NCBI RefSeq assembly: GCF_963662255.1
Contig: NC_085060.1
Location: 8,867,630-8,931,629, forward strand
DNA from: Cinclus cinclus
Taxonomy: Eukaryota > Chordata > Aves > Passeriformes > Cinclidae
Direction of reading: 5' to 3'
DNA: 64,000 nucleotides
Shown: piece after piece, positions 11,796-26,100 of the stretch
Layout: every line of letters starts with the position of its first letter
Numbering within the stretch: the first letter of the stretch is position 1
Translations under genes and position numbers: made by a program
The notes under the pieces: model-generated
What the model was told of the DNA's origin: nothing
The model's database searches: none
What the model saw: the letters and a program-made list of their open reading frames with translations, nothing else

Positions 11796-14700
11796 GTAAA
11801 AGCACATAGCCCAATAGCAAGCTGGAAAAGCGGTGGCCTTCTGAGCCGTGTATTTTATGTCTGAGGGCTTCTGAATGCATAAAATCAGAGAGAATGTGTC
11901 TGTGTAATCCGATCTGCTCTTGAAAGCCTTGTGGAGGGCTGCACGCTGCAGACATAAGCTGTGTCAATAAGAACTCTATTCACCCTCGGAAAACAGCCTC
12001 GTGATCGGGTTTGATTGGCAGGCTTCCTAAGGGAGGGCCTTTTTTTGAGAAAGAACTCTGATTTTTTGGCGGTACTTCTGACTGCCTTTTCGGACTCGCA
12101 CTTATTGTTCTTTCCTTGGCGTGATAAACTTGGATATTTTTGCCGGGAGCTTGCTGGGGCAGAGGGAGGATTTCATGTAGCACTGTAGCAGGAGTGTGGG
12201 GCGAGTTTCCTTCCTTGCAGTGCAGCTCCTCTGCCAAAGCTGTATTTATGAGCGTGAAGGTGAGGGATTTAAAATAATATGAGGTAGGACTGGAGGTCGC
12301 TGTGTGCAGAAGAGTGTACCAGACCCTTGTGCGTGCTCAGGGTACTGTCTTGCAAAATAGTGCCACAAAACACCCATTCTTGTAAAAGTCTTGGATGGTA
12401 ATGCAAAAAATGTGTGGTTGTGCATGCTTATGCGCTTTCCCCCCCTTGTTTCTGCAGATGTCTGTGTTATCCAGAAGTGTTGTTGGATGAAATTCTGCTT
12501 TTGGTAATGCTGCCATAAATCTGCTGTGAAGGCAGTGTCATACTAATGGCTGTAATTTGCTGGTTGCTATTATATATATAAAAAAAAATTTAAAAAATCA
12601 CGCAAGGCAAAAATCTAATTTTGCTTTATGAAGTATTCTACACCTGGCATGTAATCTTTTAAAATCTTGTAGGAAAAATCTGCTCGAGCTGATAAAAGTG
12701 ATACTTACAAGATTTGCTGAAAGCAGAATTTTAGTCAGAATACTGGGTTCTGAGCTGCTATTCAGTGTGTAGCATTTGTGTAAATGACATTTTCTACTAC
12801 ATTACGTGTGTGATATTCAGCGTTTGCTCTGCTGAGGTCTTAAAGCCATTCTCTTTGGCACTGAGTTACTTGCTTTAACAAAAGAGATAATGGACTTTCA
12901 GTTTTGCATGTCTCATTTTTTTCCCAAGGCCTTTAGTATATTTGTCACTTTTTTTTTTAAAGCTTCATGTCCTTCGTCAAGTGATGATTTGAAAATAAGC
13001 TTATCTGTATGTCTTTCTGGGTTATTCCTGTAGCTGCAAATGAAAGCTTTAAAATATAATTAAAATGTAATATGCACGAGCTAGAAAAAAAAACAACCAA
13101 AAAACCCAACAAAAATGAAATAATGCAAAGTTATTATTTAAGAGAAATGCAATTATGTTTTGAGCCAATTGAGGCTTGACTTAATTTCTCAGGGTTTGCT
13201 GGTGATAATGTAGTAAAACCAAAATTAACTCTTGAAATATGCCTGTCTTGAGTCAGGAATTTGGCTGGTGAAAATCTAGAGAACCACTGAAAGAAGGGGA
13301 ATCTGCTTGTAGGGGAGCCTGTCCCTGTGCAGTTTGCAAATGGCTGCAGCATTGGGGTGATTCCTGCAGTTCCATTTTCCTGGCTCTTCCCAGCTGAATC
13401 ACCTTCAATAAAGGCCTGATCTTGCCTACAACAGCTTTAATAGCAAACTATCTGTTTTAGGTGGGATTGGCCCCTGAGCAAACAGTGTGCAGACCTTGGC
13501 AGCCATGGACAGGGTGAGGGTGGGCAGGAAGCACTGGCTGCTGCTCCTCTTAGTGTGGGGAGGCTGCAGCTGGGTGATTTGTTTTTACTTCCTGTTCCCA
13601 ATCTGTTTGGGTCAAAAGTAGCGGTGTTTTTCCATATTAAGATGTTTGGCTTCATTCTGCTAGGCAGCAATAAATTTCACGCAGTGCACAACGTGTTTCT
13701 TATATTTCAGAGACACTTCATTGCTGGCTTTGACTTTTAATTTGGATGGTGAAACCTTTATTAGTGCTTTCTTTGTTGCACGACCTGCTTTTCAAGGAAA
13801 ACAGAAAGCTTTTTCTTTTTTTCTCCTGTCCTTCTGTTTTGGAAAGAGCCTTTGAAATATCTCACAGGTCTGTAGCTGAGCAGAGGAAGGGAGCTGGCAG
13901 GTCTGTCTGCCATGCCTGGCTCCCCAGCAGGTTTACAGGGAGATGGGGACACTTCAGCCTGCTTCTCTGCTCCTGGAGTTAATTGGGATGCTGGAACTTA
14001 ATTCGTTAGTGCTTGTGAAGCATTTGGTAATGTTTTGGTGGAAGGTTCTGGGACTGTGTGGTGGTGAGGTGTGGTTGTGCAACGCAGGGCTGTGATGCTG
14101 GGAGGAGCCTGTGTGGGTTGATGGACCAGTTGTTAAAGTGGTCCTAAAGGCTGGAATGGTGAGCTGTGAAACATCCCCATGTCATGGTGGAAAATCCTGC
14201 CTGGTAAAGGACAAGCTCTGAGCCATGGCTGACTGCTGGGCTGCTGTGGGGAGTTGTTCTCCAGAGCATTGGGTTAGTCCACAGCATGCAAAATGTTACT
14301 GCAGGCCATAGGGTGCAAAACTCATGGAGAAGAGAGAATCAGGCTCTTTGGGCTCTTCCCTGGCTGGGCAGCAGAAGTGTTTGGGTTTCTCTCCCCCAAA
14401 ATCTGATCAAAACTCTTAATCAGTGCTCGTTCACTCTTCTGAAGTTGCTCAGTTTTAGGATCTCCTACTCTGCAGCCAGCAAGTCAGGATGGAGAATTCT
14501 TTGTATGGCCATACCAGGTATCAGTGGGCTCCTTTCAAATATACTCTGAACATTTTTATACAAATAGTAATAAGCAGTGCTGGCCCAGGGGGGTTGTGTT
14601 GCTCTCAGATACATTTCAGTGACATTATTTCTGAAGTACAAAAAAGAAACAGTAGCATGGAGCCATCCACAGGGTTACAGGTTATTTATCCTCCTTTCTC

Positions 14701-17700
14701 TTGAGCCTCCAGATGCTGGAGTTGTATCTGACTGAGGAAGTCAGAGTGCAGAGGTGTTTTGTGAAGCCTCCGTGCTCTTCGACAGACTGCCCAGTTTTGG
14801 CACTGGCATCTCCACCTTGCATTTGCTGGCTCCTGATCCACAAACATATGCCTCCGTTCCCTGTACTCTGTTTCTCAGACCAGGTCCATCAGTGATGAAC
14901 TTGGCTCAACTAACTACTCAGTGAAGCACTTGGTGTGACAACCTCAGTGCCCTTCGTTAAGCAGAGCCTCAGTGACGAGCAAACAGAGCAAACGTTGGCG
15001 GTGTCCCAAGTGCCCAGGTGTGGTCTGGCTAATGAAGCAGCACCTTTCACATGGTGCTTGAGGAAGCTGCACTTCAGGTCATGTAAATAAGGAAACCAGA
15101 GTGGGCTGCTCTTCTGCAGGATGAACTGTGAGCCCCTTCCCTCCTGCATCTCTGCAGTGAGGTGACACCTCCTCTGCTGCCTCTAGGTGCAACCAGCCTC
15201 TCCCCCTTGCTCAAAAGTGCAGGCAGGTTATCCCCACTCCTCCCCATGCCTGCACTGCACACTCCCTTGCACCAGTCTGCCCAGGACACCTCTCTTGGGT
15301 GGCTTTCTCATGGGATTGACCACCTTCATCATGATTTTCAGGGTCCACAGAGCAGTGGGTTGAGTAGCTGTGATCCATGTTTCTTCTGAGACTGAGGAGA
15401 TGAATATGGCATATAGGGCAGAATCTGCATGAGGTTTTATGAACCTTGCTGAAGGGAGAGAAATGCTGGGTTGGGGACTTTCCAGCTCTGGTGACTGTGT
15501 TGTACTATGACTCATTCAGTAGCTGATGTTCAAGTATCAAGGTTGGAATGAGGATGCTGCTGCCAAATGCCAAATTCATTCTGTGCCCTGTGTTAGGTGG
15601 AAGGTTATCCTTCTGACAAGACCTTGAGATCTATTAATAAGGTACAGGAAAGCTTCTCATGTGTTTAATAACAGATTTGTTTTCTGTACAGTGCCATCCA
15701 TCTTGTTTTTCTAGAGATACGTGGACTTCTAAATTCAGCCCAGGTGTAGAGACCCGACGTAGATGCCCCTAGTTGGGTGGTGACACCATTTTGCATGACA
15801 GAAATGCATGACATGATAAAGTTTTCCTCTAGATCTTGGAACATCTTGTGAGGAATGTGTGTATCTGGGACAAGAGGTGGAAACCTCTTGACAATGGGGC
15901 ATTGTCAAGGCAGAGCCATTGGCTGCTTGAGCTCCCAGGCTATGCCAAGTGCTCTTGTCTTCATGGGTGCAGCGATGAGCTAAGCCTGCTCCTTCATGCA
16001 CTTCATATGTTTTTTGGCACTGAAAGGTGTGTTCTCTTTCCTCACTGTTGCTGTCCTCTTTCCTCTGCTTTGTCAGTCTCATGAATGCCTGTCCTGGCTA
16101 AGAGAGAGGGCAGGAATGATGCCTGGGCAAATGCAGCTGTGCTTGGGTCAGCTGGAAAAGGTGGTGAAAGTGGAGCTGGAGGATGCCCAGTGCTGCAGGA
16201 GAGCGTCTGCATGGGTGAGGCTGAGTCAGTTTCTGGCAGCCTTTCGCAAGGTGCTGGGGTTTTTTGCTTCAATAAAACACTCCAATAATTATATACTGAT
16301 GTAATTAGAAAAATGCTTAGAGCATCCATTGCATAAGGCCATGAGCTAAGGCAGGTGTCTTTTTAGCGGCAGTAATTCCCTTTTTGAAACAAAAGGACTG
16401 GGCAGTTGAGTTGGACTGATCCCATGCAGTGGCAAATCACCACACATTACATTTCAGACAACTGCCCACTAATTCTGGTTTTATAGGGGTGGGGACATGT
16501 TGGCTTGACTTTCCAATGTAGGCACCAGAAGGGCAAGAGGGGAATGCCACCATCCAACTAAGCATGCCAGATATGGGACTGACTGGCACTGATTTGCAGG
16601 TTTTTTGACATGAAGTTCCCTTTCTCTCACTAAAATGTAGATTCAAACACTTGCGAAACACTTTTTAATCTCAATCATTTGTGATCTTCTGCAGCAAACG
16701 TGACATGGCTTGCTTTCCTGATGGCTTTCTCTTGAGCATCCTCGGATGTCTCTGTCAGCGTCATGATGACTGGGGAGAGGGATTTTACAGTTAAACTGAA
16801 ACTTAAATTTCAAAAGGATTTTTTTTTCCCCCTCATAAAAATAAATCTGTGTTTGGCTTTGCTGCTATTACTGTGCTCCATCTTCAGTTTGCTACACTGG
16901 CTGTAAAACCATTACATTCCTAGGGGGTGGTACAGAGCAGTGTCTTCAGTTTGAATCTGAATGTTAGTGAGGAGCAACTCAAATTTAAAATCAAGTTTTG
17001 GTCGCCAGCAACAGACACTTTTTTTATTGGTCCAGTGGGCACGTGCCATGTGCTGGTGTTGTGGCATGTTCCACACTGGTGAGTGTCAGCTCCCTCTCCC
17101 TGAGGGAGGCTGAACACCACTTGTTCTGTCTGAAGGAGTGACACTAATATAGCACAAGTGACACTTTCCCCTGTTGATAGGCAAAGAGCCCATTAGGACT
17201 GCAGAAACTTCTTCAGAGATTTATGCAGCAATCGTAAGCATCCTAACGCTGCAAATACTTTTTTGTTTTTAGACTCCAAATACAACAAAACTGTCGAGAA
17301 GTCCACTGTGGTGATTATTGTCCAAATATGATAACTTTGTGATAGGCAGAGGATGAAGCTGACTACAAATGGGATTGATTCTGGGAGAAAGGTAAAAAAC
17401 CTTAATATTCGGAATGATAGAGGAATGAATTTAAATTAATTTAATGTTGGTAATCTTTGTATTATTAACCATAATCTGCTTCTGAGAAGCACACAGACAT
17501 GGCTTCTTTTTTTCCCCAGCTCTCTGTAGAACTGCATTAATAAGAACAGAGCGTTTCTCCTCACCTCTGCCTGTAGACTGTGAGCTCCCAGGGGCACACA
17601 TTTTTCTTCTGTATTTTTGGACAGCATCTGCAAGTAGTGAAAGCTGCCACAAATAAATAGCAAATCTGGTAGTGTGTTACCGTAGTCCCAGATCATTTAG

Positions 17701-20040
17701 CAAGGGGTTAATCCTGCATGATACTTACAGGAGATCGAAACAAGGGCTGCAATCTGATATGCTTTTGTGTGTGTGGCTTTAGAATGTGTGTTGCCACAGA
17801 GATCCTCAGAAGGGTGATCTTAGGAGGAAACTGAAAAAGTGCAAGAAGGTGCAGGCTGCTGTAGTTTTGGATGCATGACTTTCTGGACGGTTTACCAGAG
17901 GGGAGGTACAAATGCACTGGTATTGATGAATTTGATGCAATATTGTTAGCTGGATTGTGGAGGTGAGGAGGCAAGACTGGCTTTAGAATTGCTGCTTGGA
18001 GTTTTCAGCTTGGGGAAAAAGTGCTGTGGCACATCCAACATCTTTGAGTGGGAGCTTATCATGATCAGCCTCGTGCATTTCCCTTTTCTGAGGGAGAGAG
18101 ATGCTGCACATGAACAGCATGGTTTCTGTAGGAATGTGATGTTACTCATCCTGGAGATCCAGGCAACCAAAATGAGAGACAGAGAGAATTAAAGCGTGAG
18201 ATTTGCTTGCTTATGACCTGAATCCCCTAATCACAGCCCTGTGTAAGTGAAGGTCTTAGGCTGGGTTGCATAGAGGGCATCTCCACCCAAGAAAATGTAC
18301 ATCCACCCTCCACACTGCAGAATTAGAGATTACCCCTGATGAAATACAGTTGTAAGAACCTTAAACCTTGCTTTAAACCAGACCTGCTGTTTGTGACATT
18401 GCTTCCCCGGTGGCAGGCACATAGTGAAGGCATGGTGAAGAGAGGCGTGTGCTACCTGAGCTCCCTGTCCTCAGGACATCTACCCTGGGAGCCAGGAAAT
18501 GTATCCTGGTGAGTCCACGCCTTTTGGAACTGGTCCTTCATCTGATGGCTTGGATTAAAGCCTTAATTGTATGCGAAGTGTTGTGATGCTACTTACTTAC
18601 TAGGAAGTAACACTCAGGCAGTTCATGTAACAGTGTGGCCACTTTCACTGACCCTGTAATTTCCTTTTTGACTGTGGCTGTTTCTCCCAGGTTATCTCAC
18701 TAATACCAAGCCCATGGTAATCCCATGCTTTTCAGCATGGTCTTCAGTTTATTCCAGGTTGTAAAACTGCAGCCAGTGATGTAACACTTGCTGGTTTTTT
18801 TCATGTATGTAGCTAAACTGAAAAATAATTTTTTTAGAAAAAGGAATTTATTGCATTTTGAGTGGGATCTGCAAAGAAAAAATAAAAAACTGTCAGCACA
18901 TTTTTGGCATGGAGGTGAAGAGAAGAGCATATTTTTAAGGGAAGGTACATAATTTGTTTATTTATTAGACGAGAGGTAGAAATGTTTCATCTGAGGAAAA
19001 AAGGAAAGGAAAAACAAGGAGGGAAGAAGTCTTATGCTCTTTGCCTTTTGTGAAGAAATATTTCAGTATTTCTTTTGAAGCAGTCTGGAAATTCAGGTTA
19101 GTCACTGTAAAGCTGAATAAATAATTTCTCTGAAAAGCACTGCCTAGCTTGCACACATAACAGGCTGAAAGATTAAAATATTTCATAAAAGGACTTTAAA
19201 AGCACCTTTGGCTCAAATCCATGGCACTGTAAACTGAGGGAGAACCTCTGATTTTTCTGTTACCTGAAGATCTGGCTTTTGGTTTTAATCTCTTTTTCTT
19301 TTCCTCCCCTCCTCCTTCCTTGATATGAAAGGTGTGTTTGTATGGAGGATTTCTTGCAGCACATTCAAAGACTGTTTCAGAGCTCAGACAATTTGATCCA
19401 AAGGCTCTTCCTAGCCTTGATGGAGTTTTGCTTTTACAGCTCCTTGTGAACTAGGAGAGTATTGGTTCAGCATCGTGTCAGAAACAGATAATTAGGGTTT
19501 CAAACATCGCCCACAAACACTTTACAAAGCACTGTGCAAATGTTTTTGAGAGCTAACAGAAACCTGCATTGTTGCCTGAAGGTTGAATCCACAGCTAGCT
19601 GCCTTGGAATAAGCAGATAAAAAATAAGCTACTAGTACCTTATTTGTGGTTTGATATTCCCACTGCTGCTACTGATGTGTGACTGGGGTCGAGGTTTTTG
19701 GGTCACAAGGTGCAGGAGCTAGATCCTGCTCACTGTTGATACCCTCTTTGTATGGTGTGTTTGGGCAAGATAGGACAAGCTGTTGTCCATCCATCTCTAT
19801 CCTGTGCCTCCTGCGCATTGGCCACCTGGGGTGGGGACAGCAGGGACCAGGCCATGTGTGGCAGAATAGAGGAGCCAGCTTGCTCTTTGACTACAGCATT
19901 GCAGCAGGTCACTGAGCTGTGCCTGGTAAAGTGCTGTCAGGGGGTGATGTGGTATCTGGTTGAAGTCCTTTGTGCTCACACAAGGTGTTCTTTGTGTTAT
20001 TGGTGTCCTGACTTGTGTTTCTGACACAGGATGAATAAGT

Positions 20041-20158
20041 GCTCAAGGCCAGGTTGGATAGGGCTTTGAGCAACCTGTTTTAGTGGAAGGTATTCCTGCC
20101 CATGACAGAGGCATTGGAAAGAAATTGTTTTTAAGGTTGGTTTCATCCCCCTTCTAAC
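20041..20158 (+). mobile_element. CR1 LINE 3'-end fragment
   Basis: The text matches the well-known 3' region of bird CR1 elements: CTCAAGGCCAGGTTGGA, then GGGCTTTGAGCAACCTG, then CCTGCCCATG.CAG and TTTAAGGTTGG. It is 5'-truncated, as is typical of CR1 copies, and diverged, with the terminal ATTCTATG-type repeats lost. It is in sense orientation within intron 1. This is one of the main reasons to call the host a sauropsid, most likely a bird. Confidence 0.8.
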
Positions 20159-23100
20159 GTTTAGATGAAGCTGGCCATTCCAAACTTGGCTATGGTTTCA
20201 GTGAGGCCAGAGCTGCTTCTGAGGAAACTTTGGGAACTGTTGATTTAAGGCTCTTGTTCTGTTAGGTGAGCTCTAGGGTAAGGATTCAGCTTTCAGAAAG
20301 TACTGTGTGTTTTGTTTGCTTTTTGGCTTTTGAACACGTGTGTTTTTTAAGAACAACCAGTTCTGAGGGAGCCTCCTGTCAATAATTGTTGGTATTTGTG
20401 TAGGGTGATCAAAAGAGTCTGCAGGTTGAAGGGGAGACTGAGCATAGACAGGCCCATGTTGGAGTCGCTGTGTGCCCTTAAGGTATAGGATTAAGCTTGA
20501 AGAGAAGGAACGAGGTCAGGTCTAGACCAAGAAGTAGACTCTGGAATCCAGCCAAGAGTGTAAAGTTTTTCCTGTAACAGCATCCTAGATGTGGCAGTTG
20601 TGTTGACTTAGCCGAAATGAGGCTGACGTCTGTAGGTCAGGCCTGATTAAAAGGGAAGGAGGGTGGAGAATAGCTCTGCAGAGTAAAGAGGATTTAAAGA
20701 TAAGAGTGGGGGGAGATGTGTGGCCCTTACTTGCAGAATTTGGGTTGGCCTTGGCAATCTGTCTGTTCCTAGGAGCAGGGACCTCCTGGTCTCTGAGCTC
20801 TCTGTGAGCCCCAGGACACTGGCTGCTGTGTCTTCCCACTGAGTCTGACTTTTTGGACAGAAGTCTGACTTAAGCTTTCCTCTTCTGCTGTTCAAGGGAA
20901 ACCTCCCTCACAAACCTTTGGCTTGGTGTAAAACCCTACTGTGATGACAACACCCGCCCCTCACTTTGTTGTGTTGGAGGGTTAAGTGTCTGGGTCTCCT
21001 GCTTGGTACAGATGAAAGGTGCTGTATTGCGGAGCTGTGCTGTATGCTGGAGCATTATGTGCTGGAAGCTGCTTCAGAAAATGTTTCTTTGCTCCTTTTG
21101 ACCTCCATTGTGTCCTCCTGCCCAAATTCAGTTGTGGTGGTGACTGAGGATATTGGAGGCTGTCTCTTTTGAGAGAGAAGGAAAGAGGAGAGTGATGGCA
21201 CTTCAGAAGCACTAACCTCATACTTTGGTAGAACAGCATATTGTGCCCAAAACTGTGCTTTATGATCATTAGCTGCTGCTTACCCATTAAGTATGTTGCT
21301 CTCAGAAGAGCTGTGACACTAGGGATGGGTGAGGTGACACTGCAAACAGTAGTATGAAGGAACATGCCACCTCCAGGGTCGGGAATGTAATTTATCTTTA
21401 CTTCTTACCTGGAGACCTTCAGGAGCTGGTGTACTGTTCAGATTTTTTTCCACAATGGTGCCTTTCAGAAAAAATGGCTGATTTGATTAGATGAACGCTT
21501 CTGTGGTATAAATCAGAAAGGAAGAGAGTGCTTAGCTTCTTCTTGAAGCAGGAGTTTTAGTTTCCAAATGAAAGACTTTCTTAGCATGATAAAAATAGAG
21601 AATTACTTTATGGGGAAAGTACTTACTTCCCTCCTGGCTCTGCTGGGCAGCCTTCATCCGGGAGGAAGTGGGGAAATTACCCTCAGCTCCCTTGGACCAC
21701 AACCAGTCCTAGTGGTTTTCCAGTGAAGTAACTAGAGTTACACCAGAGTTGTGCTTTAGCTCTTCAAAGTTAAGGGATAAATGACTCCATATGAAAATTG
21801 AATTTTAAATCCTGCCAGGCATGATGTCCCTCCCTGTAGGACCTGCAAGCGGTGTGGCACTACATCATGAAGCACAGGCCATGTTGAATGGTGAGATTCA
21901 TCATGCTGGGGTGCTCAGTCCAGCTAAGCAGCATGGGTAGCTGTTATCACCACTCATGTCAATAAGTTAATAACTTACATATTTGGAGAAACTGCATAAG
22001 CAGCAGTGGCTTCACATAGAATTCTGGGCCTCTCCATTAGGGGATGGGCAACTATTTGATGATTTTGTAGAAAATAAATTACCTTGGCCTTCATTCTAGT
22101 CCCTAAATTCATTTTCAACTGTGACAAGAGCCAGGATTTAAGCCTGGGTTTCCCAAAGTAAAATGCAGTTAATTAGCCCACTCCATCATGTAGCCTTCTC
22201 TGTTAACAAAGGCAGTATACTTAGCCAGACAGCTCTTGCTCACAAGTGATGCTCACCTTTTGTATGGCAGAGTGTGCTTGCTCAGAGCCTGGAGTCCTTG
22301 TTTGTATCCCTTTTCAGCAGTGCTTTTTAACCCCTCTGTGCAGCCCCATTGTAGAGCTGCCTGTCTCCAGTTGAGAAGCTGCTGGCACCAGGATGTGTTT
22401 AAGTTTGAATGATGGTTTGTGTTACTGGTAATGGCTGTGGAGTTTTACCAAGGTCAGAGACTGCTGCAGGGTAAAGGGGGAAGAGGATTTCTACCCCAGG
22501 AGCTTGTAGCCCTCAGGGTGATGTGACATTAGTGTTATTAGCTGTAAATTGTGAATGGGGTTCAAGCAATGTTGGGGGGCAAAGTGAAACAGTTAAACCA
22601 GCTTGATTTCTTTTGATATGAGCTGGAAGAAGGGTGTATGAGCCATGTTCTGGGGTCCTGGCTTGCTGTTCCCACCAGACCAGATCTCCTCACTGTCTGG
22701 AAGCTTGTTTGCATCAGACACTGATAAGCTGGAGCTCAGCACCAAATGCTGCTGTGGTGGATCAGGTGTGGGGAAGTAAAACAGCAAGAAAGATGGCTAC
22801 CTTGGGGATTCTGCTGCACTGCTCCTGGCAGATCAGGGGATGTGTTAGACATTTTTGTTTGCCATCTCCCCGCTGATTTGGGTTCAGAGGCTGGGGTGAG
22901 GCAGGGTGCTTCCTGGGCAGGGGAGGCAAGTTTTCCTAACTGGCCACTGACCTCAGGAGGAGCACTTAATTCTGTTCTTCTGCAAAGGAGCTGCTTGGGT
23001 TAAATGTCAAGAACTTTGAGTTTTGCAGTATTGTGATATTGCAAAAAAAATACTGTTTTTCTTCCTTGTGTGACTATCTAAATTTGACTGTTGTACCTGC

Positions 23101-26100
23101 AATGTTACAGGGTTTAGTAAGCTGGGGAGAGGGACAATCCTTAGTCTAGGTATAACTATTGGCTGTAGTCTGTAAAAATGTGTCTGCAGTTTAAAAAACA
23201 CAGGGAATTATTTTCAGATCCTGTCATCTATTTAAACCCAGGTTCTTCAGTACTTGGCTGCTTCCTGAAGACTGCACTCACTGATATTGTAATCCAGAGC
23301 CTGTATGTGCAGGCATTGCCATGTGGTTGAATGCAATCCTTGCACAAAAAAATCATCTGTATGTAGATACTAGAATGTGAACAGTGATGTCTGTGTGAGT
23401 GGATACCAGGTCATGACCCCCTGAAAATAGAAACATATTGATGTTGTTAGCAAAATCTGTGGAGCATGTTTTCCTTGAAAATTGTTATTCAATGTTGTTC
23501 TTGCTGTCTTTTGAATTAAACATACTGTTAGAGTTGGTTTGCTGGAATTCTGACTGTTCTGGAGCACTGAATATTGGGTAGTCATTATTAATAGCCAGAG
23601 AAGGTAGCATGACCTACTGAACAGACAGCAAGATGCATAGACACTAGCAGCAGGGAAATCTAAGACAACACATGGAAAAATATGTACAAGGTAAATCTTG
23701 CACAGCCAGCCCTTATGCAGCAAATAAAGCAAGGTCTTACTGACCTTGGCAGCTGTACAGGGCAGTCTTTGCATAAGAATGACTTGTGCTTAATATGCTA
23801 GAGAAATTATTCAGGGACAAATATTCCTTTTTTGTGCAGTACTGGGGACAATGTCATCTTCAATCTCCAGTCACAACACAAACACAAATGCATTGCAGAT
23901 GGGGTACAAGGAGGACCTGACACTCCTCAAGCACAGCCAGTTCTGCTTCCCATGGCCTAGAGAAAGAGATTTGGTACTGTCCTCATGGCAAAGCTGGATC
24001 CAGTGCCTTATAGCAGCCACCTTTGAGACTGGCAGTGGCTGGATAGAAAGGCAGCATGATGGGTGTCTTCCTTAATTAGTAATTAATCTGTGCAGTTTGT
24101 CTGCTCATAAGAGGTCTGCTAGACTTGGAGATCAGAGGGGCACTTTGCTCTTCCTGTTGTTCTGTGTGGAGGCAAACATGGGCACTAGAGCTGCAGGCTG
24201 GTTAAATGTCAGGAGATACTGAGCCAGTCAGGCATGTCCCATGGCCCAGTGCTTGCTTGCAGCTCTTGGACAGGCTAAGCCTAGCTCACCCACTGTTTGG
24301 AGTGAGCAGGAGTTACAGTGGAACCTGTGCTTGGTGGCTCCCTGCTTCAGAGCCCAATTTCCCTCCAGCCAAGGTGGGAGTGGGACAGATGGATGTTGAG
24401 CTGGCTGGAGTCTCTGCTCCCCACATCCTGGGGCCAGGCCAGTCCCCGTGCCACTACCATGGCCAGGTCTGCACCTGGTGTAGCTTACTAAGCCTTGCTG
24501 CTTACTTACCATTGTATCTCATGACGTTTTCCTTCCTCTTCCACTGGGTAGATCAGCCCTGTCAATGCCCATGCTCAAGAGCAAAGCTGTCTTGAGTGTT
24601 TGGCAGAGCAGGGTCTCCAAGGTCTCTCTATCAGGAGAGGGCCAGAGAAAGTGTTTGTTGATATTGATCATGGGAAATGTAATTAATGCGGGTATAAAGT
24701 GTTAAATGTTAAATTAAAATGTGAGATTTAAAGGCAGTCAATAGATCAATTCTGAGGCTGGGATGAAATGCTCAGACTTTCAAACAATAATCAGATTTCC
24801 GATAAAATCTCACTGTGTGTAATTAGAGGGGTTGAAATACTAAATCAGGTGTTAAGGGAGTGATATTTAGATTATGTTAAAAGAACAAAGATCCAGACAA
24901 AAAGAGCCCTCCTGTCTGCAGGCAGAGCTCAGGCTGGGCAGAAATAGCGTGGAGCTCGGCAGATGTGCTGATCTAGCAATTGAAACTGCCAGGAGATGAG
25001 AATGATGGGAGAACTGCACAAATCTACAATGCTGAACATCTGCCTGGATGGAAACAAGACCATTTGGACCTCATAGTTCTCTTGTAGTCTGATAACGCTT
25101 CTAAGACCTTGGCCCATCCACATGCACAGATGTCTACATCTGATGTGGTCTTGGTGAGCCTTCCAGAGGAGTGAGGACATGTTAAGTCTAACCCCAGCAG
25201 GAAGTACTGCCATAAAAATCACTTCCCAAGAGTTAAAAATACTAATTACCAACTCCAACGACATTTCAGTGGTATTCCAGCTAGTCAATAAGAGCAAATG
25301 CATGCAGTTGATATTTTGTTAAGGGTAACAATTTAAGGAGAGAGGCAACGTTAGGCTCGGTGTCCTAGAGCACATGGCATTTCCAGGACATTTCTTTGAA
25401 ATTTTTATTTTGCTCTATAATCCATAAAAAAGGTAAGCAGAAAAGAGTCCAGAGTAGCCAACTCCCTAGTTTAACTGGCCTATGAGTAATGTTACTAAAT
25501 AAGTTTTGCTTTAGGAGCAACATCAGGCTTTGCTCTTCTAGTCATCTTAATTTTCTAATGCTGCAAGCTGTGCAGGAGGCTGCAGGAAACATCCATTCCC
25601 TGAATATGTATCTTTGCTTTCATCCCTAAAGGGATAATTCAGAATATGGGACAGACATAGTATTTACTGTGGGTGCTGCACCTGTCAATGTAACATTACT
25701 ATGGAATGGAGGGTAAAAACCACTTCTCTGCTAGATAAAATGGATAAACTGGCTCATTAGCTCTGGGCACTCACTTGAACCTTGTCCTGTACCTGTGATG
25801 TGATTATCTGTGAAGATGTAGCTGTAAGGCTCTCCAGAGCCTTGAAAGATGCATGCTTTAAAAGTATCTTCTCATTTTGTGTTATAATCCTGGTGCAGCC
25901 TCTGCTATGCAGTTCCAGAATTTGAGATGTTGATTAGGTTCATGGATGTGATGTAACCCCACCCAGCTGGTCATCAGTGCCCTGGAAATGTTTAGTGGTT
26001 GTTATTGCTTAACTGCAAGGGCTGCCTTAGCCATGGGTTGAGCCAGGCTCCTTGCTCATCTTGCTCCTTGCAGAGAGAGGGTGAAGAGCAAATAGGGTGG

